DNA from: Hyphomicrobiales bacterium
GTDB lineage: Bacteria; Pseudomonadota; Alphaproteobacteria; Rhizobiales; Rhizobiaceae
Assembly: GCA_900471925.1 (NCBI GenBank)
Contig: UCGV01000027.1
Span: 1-64,000 of the forward strand
Length of the DNA stretch: 64,000 bases
Reading direction: 5' to 3'
Shown here: positions 7,637 to 17,258 of the stretch, in pieces
Layout of the letters: each line of letters begins with the position of its first letter
How positions within the stretch are numbered: the stretch's first letter is position 1
Made by a program: the position numbers and the translations under genes
Notes under the pieces: model-generated
The model's database searches: none
The model's input: the letters and a program-made list of their open reading frames with translations, nothing else
Told to the model about the DNA's origin: nothing

Positions 7637-10600
7637 ATGGCCAAGTTTTTCATCCGACGACCGATCTTTGCATGGGTCATTGCGATCACCATCATGCTGG
7701 CAGGTCTGCTTGGCATCTTCACGCTGTCGATCTCGCAATATCCCGATATCGCGCCTACCACGGTGCGCATCAATGCCACCTACCGTGGCGCCAGCGCCGA
7801 GACGGTCGAAAAATCGGTGACCACCATCATCGAAGATGGCATGACCGGCATCGATGACCTGACCTATATGACGTCGACCTCGTCGACGGGCTCGGCCAGC
7901 ATCTCGCTGACGTTCGGCACCAGCATCGATCCCGATATCGCGCAGGTGCAGGTGCAGAACAAGCTGCAGCTCGTCCAGTCGCAATTGCCCGGTGACGTTA
8001 TCGATGCCGGCATCAGCGTCACGCGCTCCACCTCGAGCATTCTTCTCGTCGGCTCGCTGATCTCGACCGACGGCAAGCGCACCTCCGTCGACCTCGGCAA
8101 CCTCATGTCGACATCGATCGAGGACCAGATCCAGCGTCTGGAAGGTGTCGGCAGCATCAATACCTTCGGTTCCGGCTACGCGATGCGCGTCTGGCTGGAC
8201 CCGTTCAAACTGCTGAAATTTCAGCTTACCCCTGGCGACGTAACGTCGGCCATCCAGGCACAGAACACACAGGTCTCCGTCGGTTCGCTCGGCGCCCAGC
8301 CCGCCGTTGCCGGCCAGCAGATCAACGTCACCATCACCGCCCAAAGCCAGCTGACCACCGTCGCGGATTTCGAGCACATCATCCTGAAGGTCGAAAAGGA
8401 CGGTTCGACCGTTCGCCTCAGCGATGTCGCCCGCGTCGAGATCGGGCAGGAAAGCTATGGCGGCAATTCGCGCTACAACGGCATGCCCTCCTCGGGCTTC
8501 GCGGTGAACCTCGCGATCGGCGCGAACGCCATCGATACGGCCGCCCGCGTGCGCACCGCGCTCGAAACAATCGGCCGTGGCCTCCCGGAAGGCGTCGAGA
8601 TCACCTATCCCTATGACACGACACCCTTCGTCGAACTGTCGATCGAAAAGGTCGTCCATACGCTGATCGAGGCGATCGTTCTCGTCTTCGTGGTTCTCTT
8701 GATCTTCCTGCAGAACCTGCGCGCGACGCTGATCCCGACCATCGCCGTTCCTGTCGTGCTTCTCGGCACCTTCGGCATCCTCGCGGCGACGGGCTATTCG
8801 ATCAATACGCTGACCATGTTCGCCATGGTGCTGGCAATCGGCCTTCTCGTCGACGATGCCATCGTCGTCGTGGAAAACGTCGAACGCATCATGTCGGAAG
8901 AAAAGCTCTCGCCGCTTGAGGCGACCGAGAAATCGATGGGCGAAATCACCGGCGCCATTGTCGGTATCGCCCTCGTGCTGACCGCCGTCTTCATCCCGAT
9001 GGCCTTCTTCGGCGGCTCGACCGGCATCATCTATCGCCAGTTCTCGATCACCATCGTTTCGGCGATGCTTCTGTCGGCGCTCGTCGCCATCGTGCTGACG
9101 CCTGCGCTTTGCGCCACGATGCTGAAGCCGGTCAACGAGCACAAGAAACATCGCGTCGGTGATTGGTTCAACCGCAACTTCACGCGTTCGACCAACGGCT
9201 ATGTCCGCACCATTGGCTATCTCTTGAAGCGGCCGATCCGCGTGATGCTGGTATTCCTGCTGGTCGGCGTCGGCTGCGCCTATCTCTTTACCCGCCTGCC
9301 GAGCTCGTTCCTGCCGCAGGAAGATCAGGGCGTATTGCTCACCATCGTCACCACACCTCCGGGTTCGACGACGCAGCAGACCCAGGCCGTCGTCGAAAAG
9401 GTCGAGAAATATTTCCGCGAGAACGAGAAGGATGCGGTGGATTCCGTCTTCGGCGCCCTCGGCTTCGGCTTTAACGGCTCCGGCCAGAACAGCGCCATCG
9501 TCTTCACCAAGCTCAAGGACTTCTCGCTGCGCACCAATCCCAATCTCAGCGCGCAGTCTGTCGTCAACCGGGCTCTGAAAAACTTCTTTGCGATCCGCGA
9601 GGCGCAGGTCTTTGCCCTGCTGCCGCCCGCCATCCAGGGTCTCGGTGTATCGAGCGGCTTCTCGATGTATCTGGTCGATACTGGCGGTCACGGCAACGAG
9701 GCTCTGACGGCTGCCTCCAAGCGGCTGATCCAGATGGCTGGCGCCACCGGCAAGGTCGTGGCGCTGCGCTCCAACAACAAGGAAGTCGAGCCGCAGATGA
9801 AGATCCTGATCGATCAGGAAAAGATCGGCGCCATGGGTGTCGATCTCGCCTCGGTCAACTCCATGCTGTCGATCATCTTCACCGGCCGCGACGTCAACGA
9901 CTTCACGCTGAATGGCGAAATCAAGCCGGTCTATGTGCAGGGCGACGGTCCCTTCCGCATGCAGCCGACCGATCTGAACCATTGGTATGCCCGCAACAAT
10001 GCCGGCGAGATGGTGCCCTTCTCCGCCTTCACCACAACCCAGTGGGTCGAAGGTGCGCCATCGCTCGCCCGCTTCAACGCCGTCAGCGCCATCCCGCTGG
10101 ACGGTGGCGCGGCACCGGGTGTCTCCTCGGGTGAAGCCATGAACGAGATGGAAGCCCTGACCGAACAGCTCGGTGGCGGCTATACGGTCGCCTGGCAAGG
10201 CATCTCCTATCAGGAGCGCCTCTCCGGCTCGCAGGCGCCGATCCTCTATGCGATATCCATCCTCGTCGTCTTCCTTTGCCTCGCAGCGCTCTACGAAAGC
10301 TGGTCGATCCCGTTCTCGGTCATCATGGCCGTACCGGTCGGCGTGCTCGGCGCGCTTGCGGCGGCAACGCTCTTCGGGCAGGCGAACGACGTCTATTTTA
10401 AGGTGGGTCTGCTGACGACCATAGGTCTTGCGGCGAAGAACGCGATCCTGATCGTGGAATTCGCAAAAGACCGGATGGAGACCGGATTGGGCATCTTCGA
10501 AGCGACGCTGGAAGCGGCGAGACTGCGCCTGCGACCGATCGTCATGACATCTCTGGCCTTCATTCTCGGCGTCGTGCCTTTGGCTATCGCGACGGGCGCG

Positions 10601-10747
10601 GGTTCCGCCGCCCAGAACGCCATCGGTATCGGTGTGCTTGGGGGTATGCTTTCTGCGACAATGCTCGGCATTTTCTTCGTGCCGTCCTTCTTCGTCGTCA
10701 TCCGCCGCATCTTTGCCGCACGGCAAAAAAATGAGGCGGGAGTGTGA
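7637..10747 (+). CDS. RND multidrug efflux permease (HAE1 family, AcrB/MexB/BepE type)
   Basis: 1036-residue inner membrane proton/drug antiporter. It starts with MAKFFIRRPIFAWVIAI, typical of HAE1 pumps, and has 12 predicted membrane helices with two large periplasmic loops. Helix 4 contains LAIGLLVDDAIVVVENVER, which carries the proton-relay Asp pair. A second conserved region, AAKNAILIVEFAKD, lies near residue 940. Full family length, no disruption. AGGAATA precedes the ATG. A very long open frame runs antisense through the whole gene but is a codon-bias artefact. Confidence 0.95.
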   Translation: MAKFFIRRPIFAWVIAITIMLAGLLGIFTLSISQYPDIAPTTVRINATYRGASAETVEKSVTTIIEDGMTGIDDLTYMTSTSSTGSASISLTFGTSIDPDIAQVQVQNKLQLVQSQLPGDVIDAGISVTRSTSSILLVGSLISTDGKRTSVDLGNLMSTSIEDQIQRLEGVGSINTFGSGYAMRVWLDPFKLLKFQLTPGDVTSAIQAQNTQVSVGSLGAQPAVAGQQINVTITAQSQLTTVADFEHIILKVEKDGSTVRLSDVARVEIGQESYGGNSRYNGMPSSGFAVNLAIGANAIDTAARVRTALETIGRGLPEGVEITYPYDTTPFVELSIEKVVHTLIEAIVLVFVVLLIFLQNLRATLIPTIAVPVVLLGTFGILAATGYSINTLTMFAMVLAIGLLVDDAIVVVENVERIMSEEKLSPLEATEKSMGEITGAIVGIALVLTAVFIPMAFFGGSTGIIYRQFSITIVSAMLLSALVAIVLTPALCATMLKPVNEHKKHRVGDWFNRNFTRSTNGYVRTIGYLLKRPIRVMLVFLLVGVGCAYLFTRLPSSFLPQEDQGVLLTIVTTPPGSTTQQTQAVVEKVEKYFRENEKDAVDSVFGALGFGFNGSGQNSAIVFTKLKDFSLRTNPNLSAQSVVNRALKNFFAIREAQVFALLPPAIQGLGVSSGFSMYLVDTGGHGNEALTAASKRLIQMAGATGKVVALRSNNKEVEPQMKILIDQEKIGAMGVDLASVNSMLSIIFTGRDVNDFTLNGEIKPVYVQGDGPFRMQPTDLNHWYARNNAGEMVPFSAFTTTQWVEGAPSLARFNAVSAIPLDGGAAPGVSSGEAMNEMEALTEQLGGGYTVAWQGISYQERLSGSQAPILYAISILVVFLCLAALYESWSIPFSVIMAVPVGVLGALAAATLFGQANDVYFKVGLLTTIGLAAKNAILIVEFAKDRMETGLGIFEATLEAARLRLRPIVMTSLAFILGVVPLAIATGAGSAAQNAIGIGVLGGMLSATMLGIFFVPSFFVVIRRIFAARQKNEAGV

Positions 10748-10892
10748 TAAAAATGCACTGTGAGAAAGCTTTTCAGATTGCTACATTGCGCACGGACTGC
10801 TTCGGCATGATGTTTTGCGTAGAGAACGAGGCGCGTTAGCCGATAGTGAAGCATGACGCTTCGGACAAGAATTGACTTGCTCGAGTTACAGG

Positions 10893-12329
10893 ATGAAATG
10901 CATGGTACCCCTTCGTTATGCCACACCGGCGCTATTGTTATTGCTGTCGGGCTGTGTATTAGGCCCAGACCACGTCCCTCCGGAGATGTCGCTTCCCGGA
11001 AAATTCAGTGAAGGCGGCCCGAAGAGCAACGGCGATGTTGCCACCACTGCCTGGTGGACCGCATATAACGACAAGAAGCTCAACAGTCTCATCCAGACCG
11101 GCCTCGACCAGAACCTGACGATTCAGCAGGCCCTCGAGCGCATCAATTCCGCATCGGCCAACGTCACCATCGCCGGCGCAGGCGCCCTGCCCGCCCTCGA
11201 TGTCGGCGCCTCCCACACCATCAGTGGTCAGAGCGGCGAATTGCGCACCCAGTTCGATCCCCGCAACACAAGCGCCGGCCAGCTTTCGCTGTCCTGGCTG
11301 CTCGATATGTTCGGCCTCTACAAGCGCAACAAGGAAAGCGCGCTTGCTTCGCTTGACTCGGCTTATGCTGCCGCCGATGTCGCCAAGCTGTCTTACATCC
11401 AGGATCTGGTTTCGAGCTACATCGACCTGCGCTACTACCAGCAGCGCCTGGCACTCTCCAGGGCTGACGTGAAGTCTCGCCAGGAAACCTTCAACCTGAC
11501 CAAGTTCCAGCTCGATGCCGGCGCGGCTTCCCGCCTCGACGTTGTCCAGGCCGAAGGTCTGGTTCAGTCGACGCTTGCTGAAATCCCCGGCCTTGAAACC
11601 AATATCCGCGTTTCGGCCCATCATATCGCAACCCTCCTTGGCCAGCCGGCCGGCTCGATGGTCAACGAGTTGATCCAGGGCGGAGGCCAGCCTACGTTCC
11701 GCGGCGGCATCAATTCCGGCATTCCGGCCGACCTGATCCGCAACCGTCCGGACATTCGCCAGGCCGAGCGTGACCTCGCCGCTGCCACCGCGCAGATCGG
11801 CGTCGCCGAAGCTCAGCTCTATCCGTCGATCACGTTGTCTGGCTCGATCTCGCCGAGCTACATCAACCAGCGCGGCATTCACGGCGGCCTGTCGGCATGG
11901 TCCTTCGGCCCGAGCCTGAACCTGCCGATCCTCGATGGTGGCCGCCTGCGCGCCAACGTCAATGTCGCCAAGTCTGACGCCGCCGCTTCCTACCTAGCCT
12001 GGAAGCAGACTGTTCTCACTGCAGTCCAGCAGGTCGAAGACGCTCTGTCGGCCGTCCGTCGTGACGCCCAGACGGTCGACGCTCTCCGCGCCCAGGTCAA
12101 GACAACCCAGGAAACCCTCGAACTCTCGACGGCGTCCTACAAGGATGGTGCATCATCGCTGCTCGACGTTCTCGATGCGCAGCGTCAGGTTTCCACCGCC
12201 CAGGCAAGCCTTGCCGCAGCCGTCCAGCAGATGGCAAAGGATTACGCCGCACTCAACATCGCAACCGGCGGCGGTTTCGCTCCGGGCGGAAAGGCGACGG
12301 CTCCGGTCAAGGTCGCCAAGGGCAGCTAA
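10893..12329 (+). CDS. Outer membrane efflux lipoprotein (NodT/OprM family)
   Basis: 478-residue outer membrane channel of the pump. The signal peptide has a lipobox (LLLLLSGC), followed by GPDHVPPE, typical of NodT-family factors. There are two internal repeats of about 200 residues, each with long helices (ALERINSASANVTIAGAGALPALD; AERDLAAATAQIGVAEAQLYPSITLSGS). The NRPDIRQAERDLAAA segment is a family hallmark. ATG 10893 follows TTACAGG; ATG 10902 is an alternative. A 145-base gap from the permease may hold a second promoter. A strong terminator follows. Confidence 0.92.
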   Translation: MKCMVPLRYATPALLLLLSGCVLGPDHVPPEMSLPGKFSEGGPKSNGDVATTAWWTAYNDKKLNSLIQTGLDQNLTIQQALERINSASANVTIAGAGALPALDVGASHTISGQSGELRTQFDPRNTSAGQLSLSWLLDMFGLYKRNKESALASLDSAYAAADVAKLSYIQDLVSSYIDLRYYQQRLALSRADVKSRQETFNLTKFQLDAGAASRLDVVQAEGLVQSTLAEIPGLETNIRVSAHHIATLLGQPAGSMVNELIQGGGQPTFRGGINSGIPADLIRNRPDIRQAERDLAAATAQIGVAEAQLYPSITLSGSISPSYINQRGIHGGLSAWSFGPSLNLPILDGGRLRANVNVAKSDAAASYLAWKQTVLTAVQQVEDALSAVRRDAQTVDALRAQVKTTQETLELSTASYKDGASSLLDVLDAQRQVSTAQASLAAAVQQMAKDYAALNIATGGGFAPGGKATAPVKVAKGS

Positions 12330-12357
12330 TAGCGCCTGCTCTCGATACGGTCATTCA

Positions 12358-12388
12358 AGCCCCGCGGCTTTCCGCGGGGCTTTTTATT
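12358..12388 (+). terminator. Rho-independent terminator of the efflux operon
   Basis: AGCCCCGCGG and CCGCGGGGCT pair across a short CTTT loop and are followed by TTTTTATTT. It lies 29 bases after the outer membrane factor stop. Confidence 0.9.
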
Positions 12389-12470
12389 TGCGCTAAGCAA
12401 TAGCCGAGCCAGATATTATCCGAGCAGGCTGAATTTGGATTCGACAAGCCAGATCGGCTGCGATATGGAT

Positions 12471-12486
12471 GCTTAAACGATTAAGC
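12471..12486 (+). promoter_or_regulatory. Candidate LacI-family operator
   Basis: GCTTAAACGATTAAGC is a near-perfect palindrome with a central CG (14 of 16 bases symmetric), the form usual for LacI/PurR-family sites. It ends 16 bases before the LacI-type regulator ATG, implying autoregulation and control of the whole operon. Confidence 0.65.
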
Positions 12487-12502
12487 GCGACCCACCGACA
12501 TC

Positions 12503-13546
12503 ATGGTTTCACAACGCCCGGGACCCAATCTCAGCAGGATAGCAACGTCTCTCGGCGTCTCTGTCGCGACGGTCTCGAATGCACTTTCCGGCAAAGGAAG
12601 GGTGTCGGAAGCGTTGATCGAAAAGATTCGCAGCCATGCTGCCGAGCTCGGTTATGTGCCGAGCCAGGCCGGGCGAGCGCTTCGCACAGGCCGCAGCGGC
12701 GTACTCGGCCTCGTTCTGCCTGATATCGCCAATCCACTCTTTCCGAAAATTGCCCAGGCCATCGAATTCGCCGCATCTGCCGCCGGCTACGGCGTGCTGA
12801 TCGCCGACTCTCGTGGCGATATTTCGGCACAGACGGAAGCGATCAATCGACTGGTGGAGCGCGGTGTCGATGGCATGGTGATCGTGCCTCGTCGCGCCAC
12901 GCGCATTTCTGCGGCAAGTTGCCCGGTCGCGGTCATCGATACCGCCTCCACGCCCGGCAATACGGTTGCCGCCGACCACTGGCAGGGTGGAAGGGAAATC
13001 GCCGCTCATCTCGCCGGCCTCGGCCACAAGCAGATCCTGATCATCGGCAACAATCACGAATCCAACGTTCAGAACGACAGGGCCGGCGGCATCAGGGCCG
13101 GCCTGCAGCCCGGCATGCGCTCTGAAACACTCTGGGTCGAGCGGCTGGAAAACGAGACCGGCGCCGGCTGCCGATTGGGCCTTGCGGAAAAGGCGCGACA
13201 GGGCTTCACCGCCTTCGCTGCCCTTTCCGACCTGCAGGCGCTGCGTGCCCTGACAGAACTGCAGCAGGAAGGCATCAGTGTTCCCGCCGATGTCAGCGTC
13301 ACCGGCTTCGATGATCTCATCTGGTCGCCCGTCGTCACCCCATCACTGACGACGGTCAGGATGGACATGGACACGATCGCCGAAATTGCCGTTTCGGCAC
13401 TGGTCGACAGAATAAACGAAAACGGCACTCGGGAGGGCGTGATGGTCACGGCGGAGACCGAACGTGTGCCCATGCAGCTCATCATCCGCCAGTCATCCGG
13501 TCCTGCGAAGCCGGCGCAAAAAACCTCAGAGATGGAGAACCTGTAG
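12503..13546 (+). CDS. LacI-family transcriptional regulator
   Basis: 347-residue regulator. The N-terminal LacI helix-turn-helix (residues about 8-35: LSRIATSLGVSVATVSNALSGKGRVS) is followed by the hinge and a periplasmic-binding-protein-like effector domain (GVLGLVLPDIANPLFPKIAQ; DVSVTGFDDLIWSPVVTPSLTTV). It is the first gene of a run encoding an ABC importer, a nucleoside hydrolase and adenine deaminase, with only 1 base to the binding-protein gene. The effector is probably a purine base or nucleoside, by context only. Confidence 0.9.
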   Translation: MVSQRPGPNLSRIATSLGVSVATVSNALSGKGRVSEALIEKIRSHAAELGYVPSQAGRALRTGRSGVLGLVLPDIANPLFPKIAQAIEFAASAAGYGVLIADSRGDISAQTEAINRLVERGVDGMVIVPRRATRISAASCPVAVIDTASTPGNTVAADHWQGGREIAAHLAGLGHKQILIIGNNHESNVQNDRAGGIRAGLQPGMRSETLWVERLENETGAGCRLGLAEKARQGFTAFAALSDLQALRALTELQQEGISVPADVSVTGFDDLIWSPVVTPSLTTVRMDMDTIAEIAVSALVDRINENGTREGVMVTAETERVPMQLIIRQSSGPAKPAQKTSEMENL

Positions 13547-13547
13547 A

Positions 13548-14570
13548 ATGAAAAAAGCCCTTATTGCATCGGTGGCGCTGGCCGCACTTTTCCCGCTCGG
13601 CGCAGCAGCGCAGCAGCGGACATTGACCATTTCCGTCTATGCCTTCGCGCAGGATGACTACAAGACGATCGTCTACGACCCCTTCGAAGCCAAGTGCGGC
13701 TGCAAGCTCGTCGTCGAGACCGGCAACAGCGTCGAGCGACTGGCCAAAATGGAGGCCAACAAGGCCAATCCGGTCGTTGATCTCGCTGCCGTCTCCATGG
13801 CTGACGGCCTTGCCGCCTCCCGTGCCGGCCTGATCGACAAGGTCGATACGTCCAAGCTCGAAAACTTCTCCAAGCTCTATGATGTCGCCAAGGATCCGAA
13901 CGGCGACGGCACGACAGTCGGCTACACCTTCTACGCCACCTCGATCGCCTATCGCTCCGACAAGATGAAGATCGAGTCCTGGGCCGATCTCCTGAAGCCG
14001 GAATATGTCGGCCACGTCGCTTTCCCGAATGTCACGACCAACCAGGGCCCGCCGGCGCTTTATATGCTCGGCCTTGCGCTCGGCAAGGACACGCCGGATC
14101 TCAAGGCGCCGATCGAAGCGCTCGGCGAAAAGAAGGACGAGATCGTCACCTTCTACGAAAAGTCTTCGCAGCTCGTACAGCTGATGCAGCAGGAAGAAAT
14201 CTGGGCAGCTCCGATCGGCCGCTTCTCCTGGGCAGGCTTTACCAAGCTCGACGTTCCCGTTGCCTGGGCCACCCCGAAGGAAGGCCAGACCGGCGGAATG
14301 AACGTGCTGGTTCTGACCAAGGGTTCGAAGAACCAGGATCTCGCGCTGCAGTTCATGGATTTCTGGCTGTCGACCGAAGTCCAGACCAAGCTCGCCGAAA
14401 AGCTGATCGACAGCCCGGCGAACAAGGACGTCAAGGTCTCCGAGGACGTCGCCAACAACATCACCTATGGCGAAGAAACCGCCAAGAGCCTGAAGCTCAT
14501 CCCGTCCGCTGCCGCCCTCGACAACCGCGATGGCTGGCTGAAGGAATGGAACGAAAAGGTCGGTCAGTAA
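13548..14570 (+). CDS. ABC transporter substrate-binding protein (PotD/spermidine-putrescine type)
   Basis: 340-residue periplasmic protein. The signal peptide is MKKALIASVALAALFPLGAAAQQ, cleaved near residue 22. The mature part resembles extracellular binding proteins of the iron/polyamine/thiamine cluster (LTISVYAFAQDDYKTIVYDPFEAKCGCKLVVETGN; later VGYTFYATSIAYRSDKM). Two close cysteines (CGC) may form a disulfide. The family suggests a small cationic or nucleoside-like ligand; the downstream nucleoside hydrolase and adenine deaminase point to a purine nucleoside. A stable hairpin follows, expected to raise this gene's transcript over the permease genes. Confidence 0.85.
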   Translation: MKKALIASVALAALFPLGAAAQQRTLTISVYAFAQDDYKTIVYDPFEAKCGCKLVVETGNSVERLAKMEANKANPVVDLAAVSMADGLAASRAGLIDKVDTSKLENFSKLYDVAKDPNGDGTTVGYTFYATSIAYRSDKMKIESWADLLKPEYVGHVAFPNVTTNQGPPALYMLGLALGKDTPDLKAPIEALGEKKDEIVTFYEKSSQLVQLMQQEEIWAAPIGRFSWAGFTKLDVPVAWATPKEGQTGGMNVLVLTKGSKNQDLALQFMDFWLSTEVQTKLAEKLIDSPANKDVKVSEDVANNITYGEETAKSLKLIPSAAALDNRDGWLKEWNEKVGQ

Positions 14571-14585
14571 GCCGTCGCCGAAGTC

Positions 14586-14607
14586 GGTCCCGGCATCTGC
14601 CGGGACC
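14586..14607 (+). terminator. Intercistronic hairpin (attenuator/stabiliser)
   Basis: GGTCCCGGC (14586-14594), loop ATCT minus one base, and GCCGGGACC (14599-14607) are followed by AGCTTTTCC. It lies between the binding-protein and permease genes, where partial termination commonly sets binding-protein excess. Confidence 0.6.
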
Positions 14608-14635
14608 AGCTTTTCCTCTGCTTGAAAGGCGTCTC

Positions 14636-15463
14636 ATGTTTCAGAAACGCGCAGAAGCCCTGGCGCTTGCCCTGCCGGCAGCGATCTTCGCCGCCGTGGT
14701 CTTCCTGCTGCCCGTCGCGATCCTGCTTTCGGAAGGCTTCCGCAGCGGCGGTGTGTGGACGCTTGCCGCCTATGCGGACTTCTTCTCGCAGACGCTGAAC
14801 CGTACCGTCTTCTTCCGGACGTTCCGGCTTGGCCTTGAGGTGACGGCGGTTTCAGCCATCATCGGCTATGCCGCCGCCTTTGCGATCGTCAACCTGCCGC
14901 CGAAGGGCAAGGGCCGCATGATCGGTCTCATCACCCTGCCGCTGATGATCTCGCCGGTTGCCCGTACCTATGCCTGGATCGTTATTCTCGGCCGCACCGG
15001 TATCGTCAATGAAGCGATCACCGGGCTTGGCCTCAGCGCGGAGCCGCTGCGGCTGCTCTTCACCGAAACCGCCGTGTTCATCGGTCTGCTGCAGCTCTTC
15101 CTGCCGTTGATGATCCTGTCGCTCATCAGCGCGCTGGAGAATATGCCGAAGGATGCCATTCCCGCCGCCCGCGTGCTCGGTGCCAACTGGTTCCAGGTTT
15201 TCTGGAAAGTCATCCTGCCGCTGACCAAGGAAGGCCTCGTCATCGGCGGCACGCTGGTCTTCACCGGCTCGCTGACGGCCTATATCACGCCCGCCATTCT
15301 TGGCGGCTCCAAGGTGCTGATGCTGGAAACGTTGATGTACCAGCAGGTTTCCGTCGCCAACAATTTCGTCTCGGCGAGCGTTATCGCCTTCATTCTGATC
15401 ATCATGAGCTTTGCTGCCAATATCTTGCTGAAGCGCCTTGCCACCGCGAGGAACCGCCGATGA
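14636..15463 (+). CDS. ABC transporter permease (PotB-like)
   Basis: 275-residue inner membrane permease with about six membrane helices, starting with ALALALPAAIFAAVVFLLPVAIL. The cytoplasmic EAA loop is visible as NMPKDAIPAARVLGANWFQVFWKVILPL (about residues 175-202). It is the first of two paired permeases, as in PotB/PotC-type importers. ATG 14636 is chosen, 65 bases after the binding-protein stop; the upstream open frame runs through the hairpin. It overlaps the next permease gene by ATGA. Confidence 0.9.
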   Translation: MFQKRAEALALALPAAIFAAVVFLLPVAILLSEGFRSGGVWTLAAYADFFSQTLNRTVFFRTFRLGLEVTAVSAIIGYAAAFAIVNLPPKGKGRMIGLITLPLMISPVARTYAWIVILGRTGIVNEAITGLGLSAEPLRLLFTETAVFIGLLQLFLPLMILSLISALENMPKDAIPAARVLGANWFQVFWKVILPLTKEGLVIGGTLVFTGSLTAYITPAILGGSKVLMLETLMYQQVSVANNFVSASVIAFILIIMSFAANILLKRLATARNRR

Positions 15464-16239
15464 GCATTCGTCTCTTTTCGCCCGTCGTGCTATTCCTGCT
15501 GCTGGTCTTCCTGATCGGCCCGTTCCTGATCATCATCGCCGCCTCGCTTTCGGCCGGTGACACGCTGGCTTTCCCGCCGCAGGGTCTGTCGCTGCGCTGG
15601 GTCGCAAAGGTGTTCACCATCGACAGTTTCCGTGAGAGCTTCGCGATGTCGATGTTCCTTGCTGTTTTCGGAACGCTCGCAGCGCTCATCCTCGGCATTC
15701 CCGCCGCCTATGCGTTGTCGCGCTACAGGCTGCCGGGCGCCGAAACGGTCAGAACCATCGTCTCGCTGCCGATCATTGTGCCCGGCATCATCGTCGGTCT
15801 GGCGCTGCTGCGTTATCTGGTCGTGCCTTTCGGCTTCAACATCACATTGGCGCTGTTCTTCGCCCATACCGCGCTGGTGCTGCCCTATGCCGTGCGCGTG
15901 GTGTCCGCCAGCCTCGGCAATCTTCGCTCCGATATCGAGGAAGCCGCCGTCCTGCTCGGCTCATCACGAACAGGCGCCTTCTTCCGTGTCGTCATGCCGA
16001 ATATCCGCGGCGGCATTCTCGCAGCCTTCATCCTCGGCTTCGTCACCAGCTTCAATCAGGTGCCGGTCTCGCTCTTCCTCTCCGGTCCCGGCATACGCAC
16101 GCTGCCGATCGATATGCTGGGCTATATGGAGACCACCTACGACCCGTCCGTTGCCGCGCTCTCGGCGCTGCTCGCCTTCCTTTCGATCGGCATCGTCTTC
16201 ATCGCCGAACGCTTCCTGGGATTCTCTCGCTATGTCTGA
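15460..16239 (+). CDS. ABC transporter permease (PotC-like)
   Basis: 259-residue second permease with about six membrane helices. Its EAA loop reads DIEEAAVLLGSSRTGAFFRVVMPNIRGGI (about residues 150-180). Its start codon overlaps the stop of the preceding permease gene (ATGA), and its 3' end overlaps the ATPase gene by 8 bases, so the three are translationally coupled. It forms the membrane channel heterodimer with the preceding gene product. Confidence 0.9.
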   Translation: MSIRLFSPVVLFLLLVFLIGPFLIIIAASLSAGDTLAFPPQGLSLRWVAKVFTIDSFRESFAMSMFLAVFGTLAALILGIPAAYALSRYRLPGAETVRTIVSLPIIVPGIIVGLALLRYLVVPFGFNITLALFFAHTALVLPYAVRVVSASLGNLRSDIEEAAVLLGSSRTGAFFRVVMPNIRGGILAAFILGFVTSFNQVPVSLFLSGPGIRTLPIDMLGYMETTYDPSVAALSALLAFLSIGIVFIAERFLGFSRYV

Positions 16240-17257
16240 TGCCTACCTTCAACTCGACAAGCTGACGCTCGCTTACGGCGATACGGTCGCGGTGAAGGAC
16301 CTCGACCTGTCGATCGCCAGGGGCGAACTGGTGGCGCTTCTCGGCCCTTCCGGCTGCGGCAAGACGACAACCATGCGCGCCATCGCCGGCCTGCTCAATC
16401 CCGCCTCCGGCCGGATCAATCTCGACGGTGCCGACATTACCCGCGTTTCGGCCAACAAGCGCGCCGTCGGCCTCGTCTTCCAGTCCTATGCACTTTTCCC
16501 GCATCTGACGGTCTATGAAAACGTCGCCTTCGGACTGCGGCTGAAGGGCCTCCGCGGCGAGGATCTGGATGCCAAGGTCAATGCAGGCATCAAATCCGTT
16601 GGCCTTGCAAAATTTGCGAGCCGCAAACCGGGTGAACTTTCGGGCGGCCAGCAGCAGCGCGTGGCTCTCGCCCGCTCCATGGTCATGGAGCCGAAGGTGC
16701 TGCTGCTCGATGAGCCGCTTTCCAATCTCGACGCGCGCCTGCGCCTTGAGATGCGTGCAGAGCTGCAGCGCGTGCAGAAGGAAACCGGTGTGACGATGAT
16801 CTTCGTCACACACGACCAGGCGGAGGCGCTGGCCCTTGCCGACCGCATCATCGTCATGCTGAACGGCAGCATCGAACAGATCGGTACGCCCGAAGATATC
16901 TACAACAGGCCTGTTTCTTCCTTCGTCGCCGACTTCGTCGGCTTCGAAAACGTATTTGCGCTGAAGGACGGAAAGCTCGCGACGCCCAATGGCGCCGTCG
17001 CTCTTTCCGCCGCAGCGCCTGACGATGCGGCGGGCCTGGCCTGGCGGCCGCGCGCGGTGATCCTTGGTTCTGGTCCTTTCCAGGGCACCGTGCGCGGCAC
17101 ATCCTTTGCCGGAAACAGTCGCGAATATCTGCTGGACAGCACGCTCGGCCCGATCAAGGCCGAAGTCGATGCCGCGCTGCCGCAATACGAACTCGGCAGC
17201 GCCATCGCCTTCGACCTGCCGGTCGCGGCCTCCGCAAGCCTCAAGCGTTTCGGGTGA
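16232..17257 (+). CDS. ABC transporter ATP-binding protein (PotA-like)
   Basis: 341-residue ATPase that powers the importer. Walker A is GPSGCGKTTT (about residues 37-46), the Q-loop is VFQSYALFPHLTV, the signature is LSGGQQQRVALARS, and Walker B is VLLLDEPLSNLDARL, followed by the switch His in VTHDQAEA. A C-terminal TOBE-like domain (about 270-341) is typical of the polyamine/sugar/iron subfamily. The open frame extends far upstream inside the permease gene in another frame. The start at ATG 16232 gives the normal family N-terminus. Confidence 0.93.
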   Translation: MSDAYLQLDKLTLAYGDTVAVKDLDLSIARGELVALLGPSGCGKTTTMRAIAGLLNPASGRINLDGADITRVSANKRAVGLVFQSYALFPHLTVYENVAFGLRLKGLRGEDLDAKVNAGIKSVGLAKFASRKPGELSGGQQQRVALARSMVMEPKVLLLDEPLSNLDARLRLEMRAELQRVQKETGVTMIFVTHDQAEALALADRIIVMLNGSIEQIGTPEDIYNRPVSSFVADFVGFENVFALKDGKLATPNGAVALSAAAPDDAAGLAWRPRAVILGSGPFQGTVRGTSFAGNSREYLLDSTLGPIKAEVDAALPQYELGSAIAFDLPVAASASLKRFG

Positions 17258-17258
17258 C

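Noticed and set aside
7544-10726. 1060-codon open frame antisense to the RND permease
   Set aside because: Its composition (runs of Arg, His, Asp, Glu, Gly) is what GC-rich codon bias gives on the opposite strand; the sense gene is a complete, well-conserved pump subunit.
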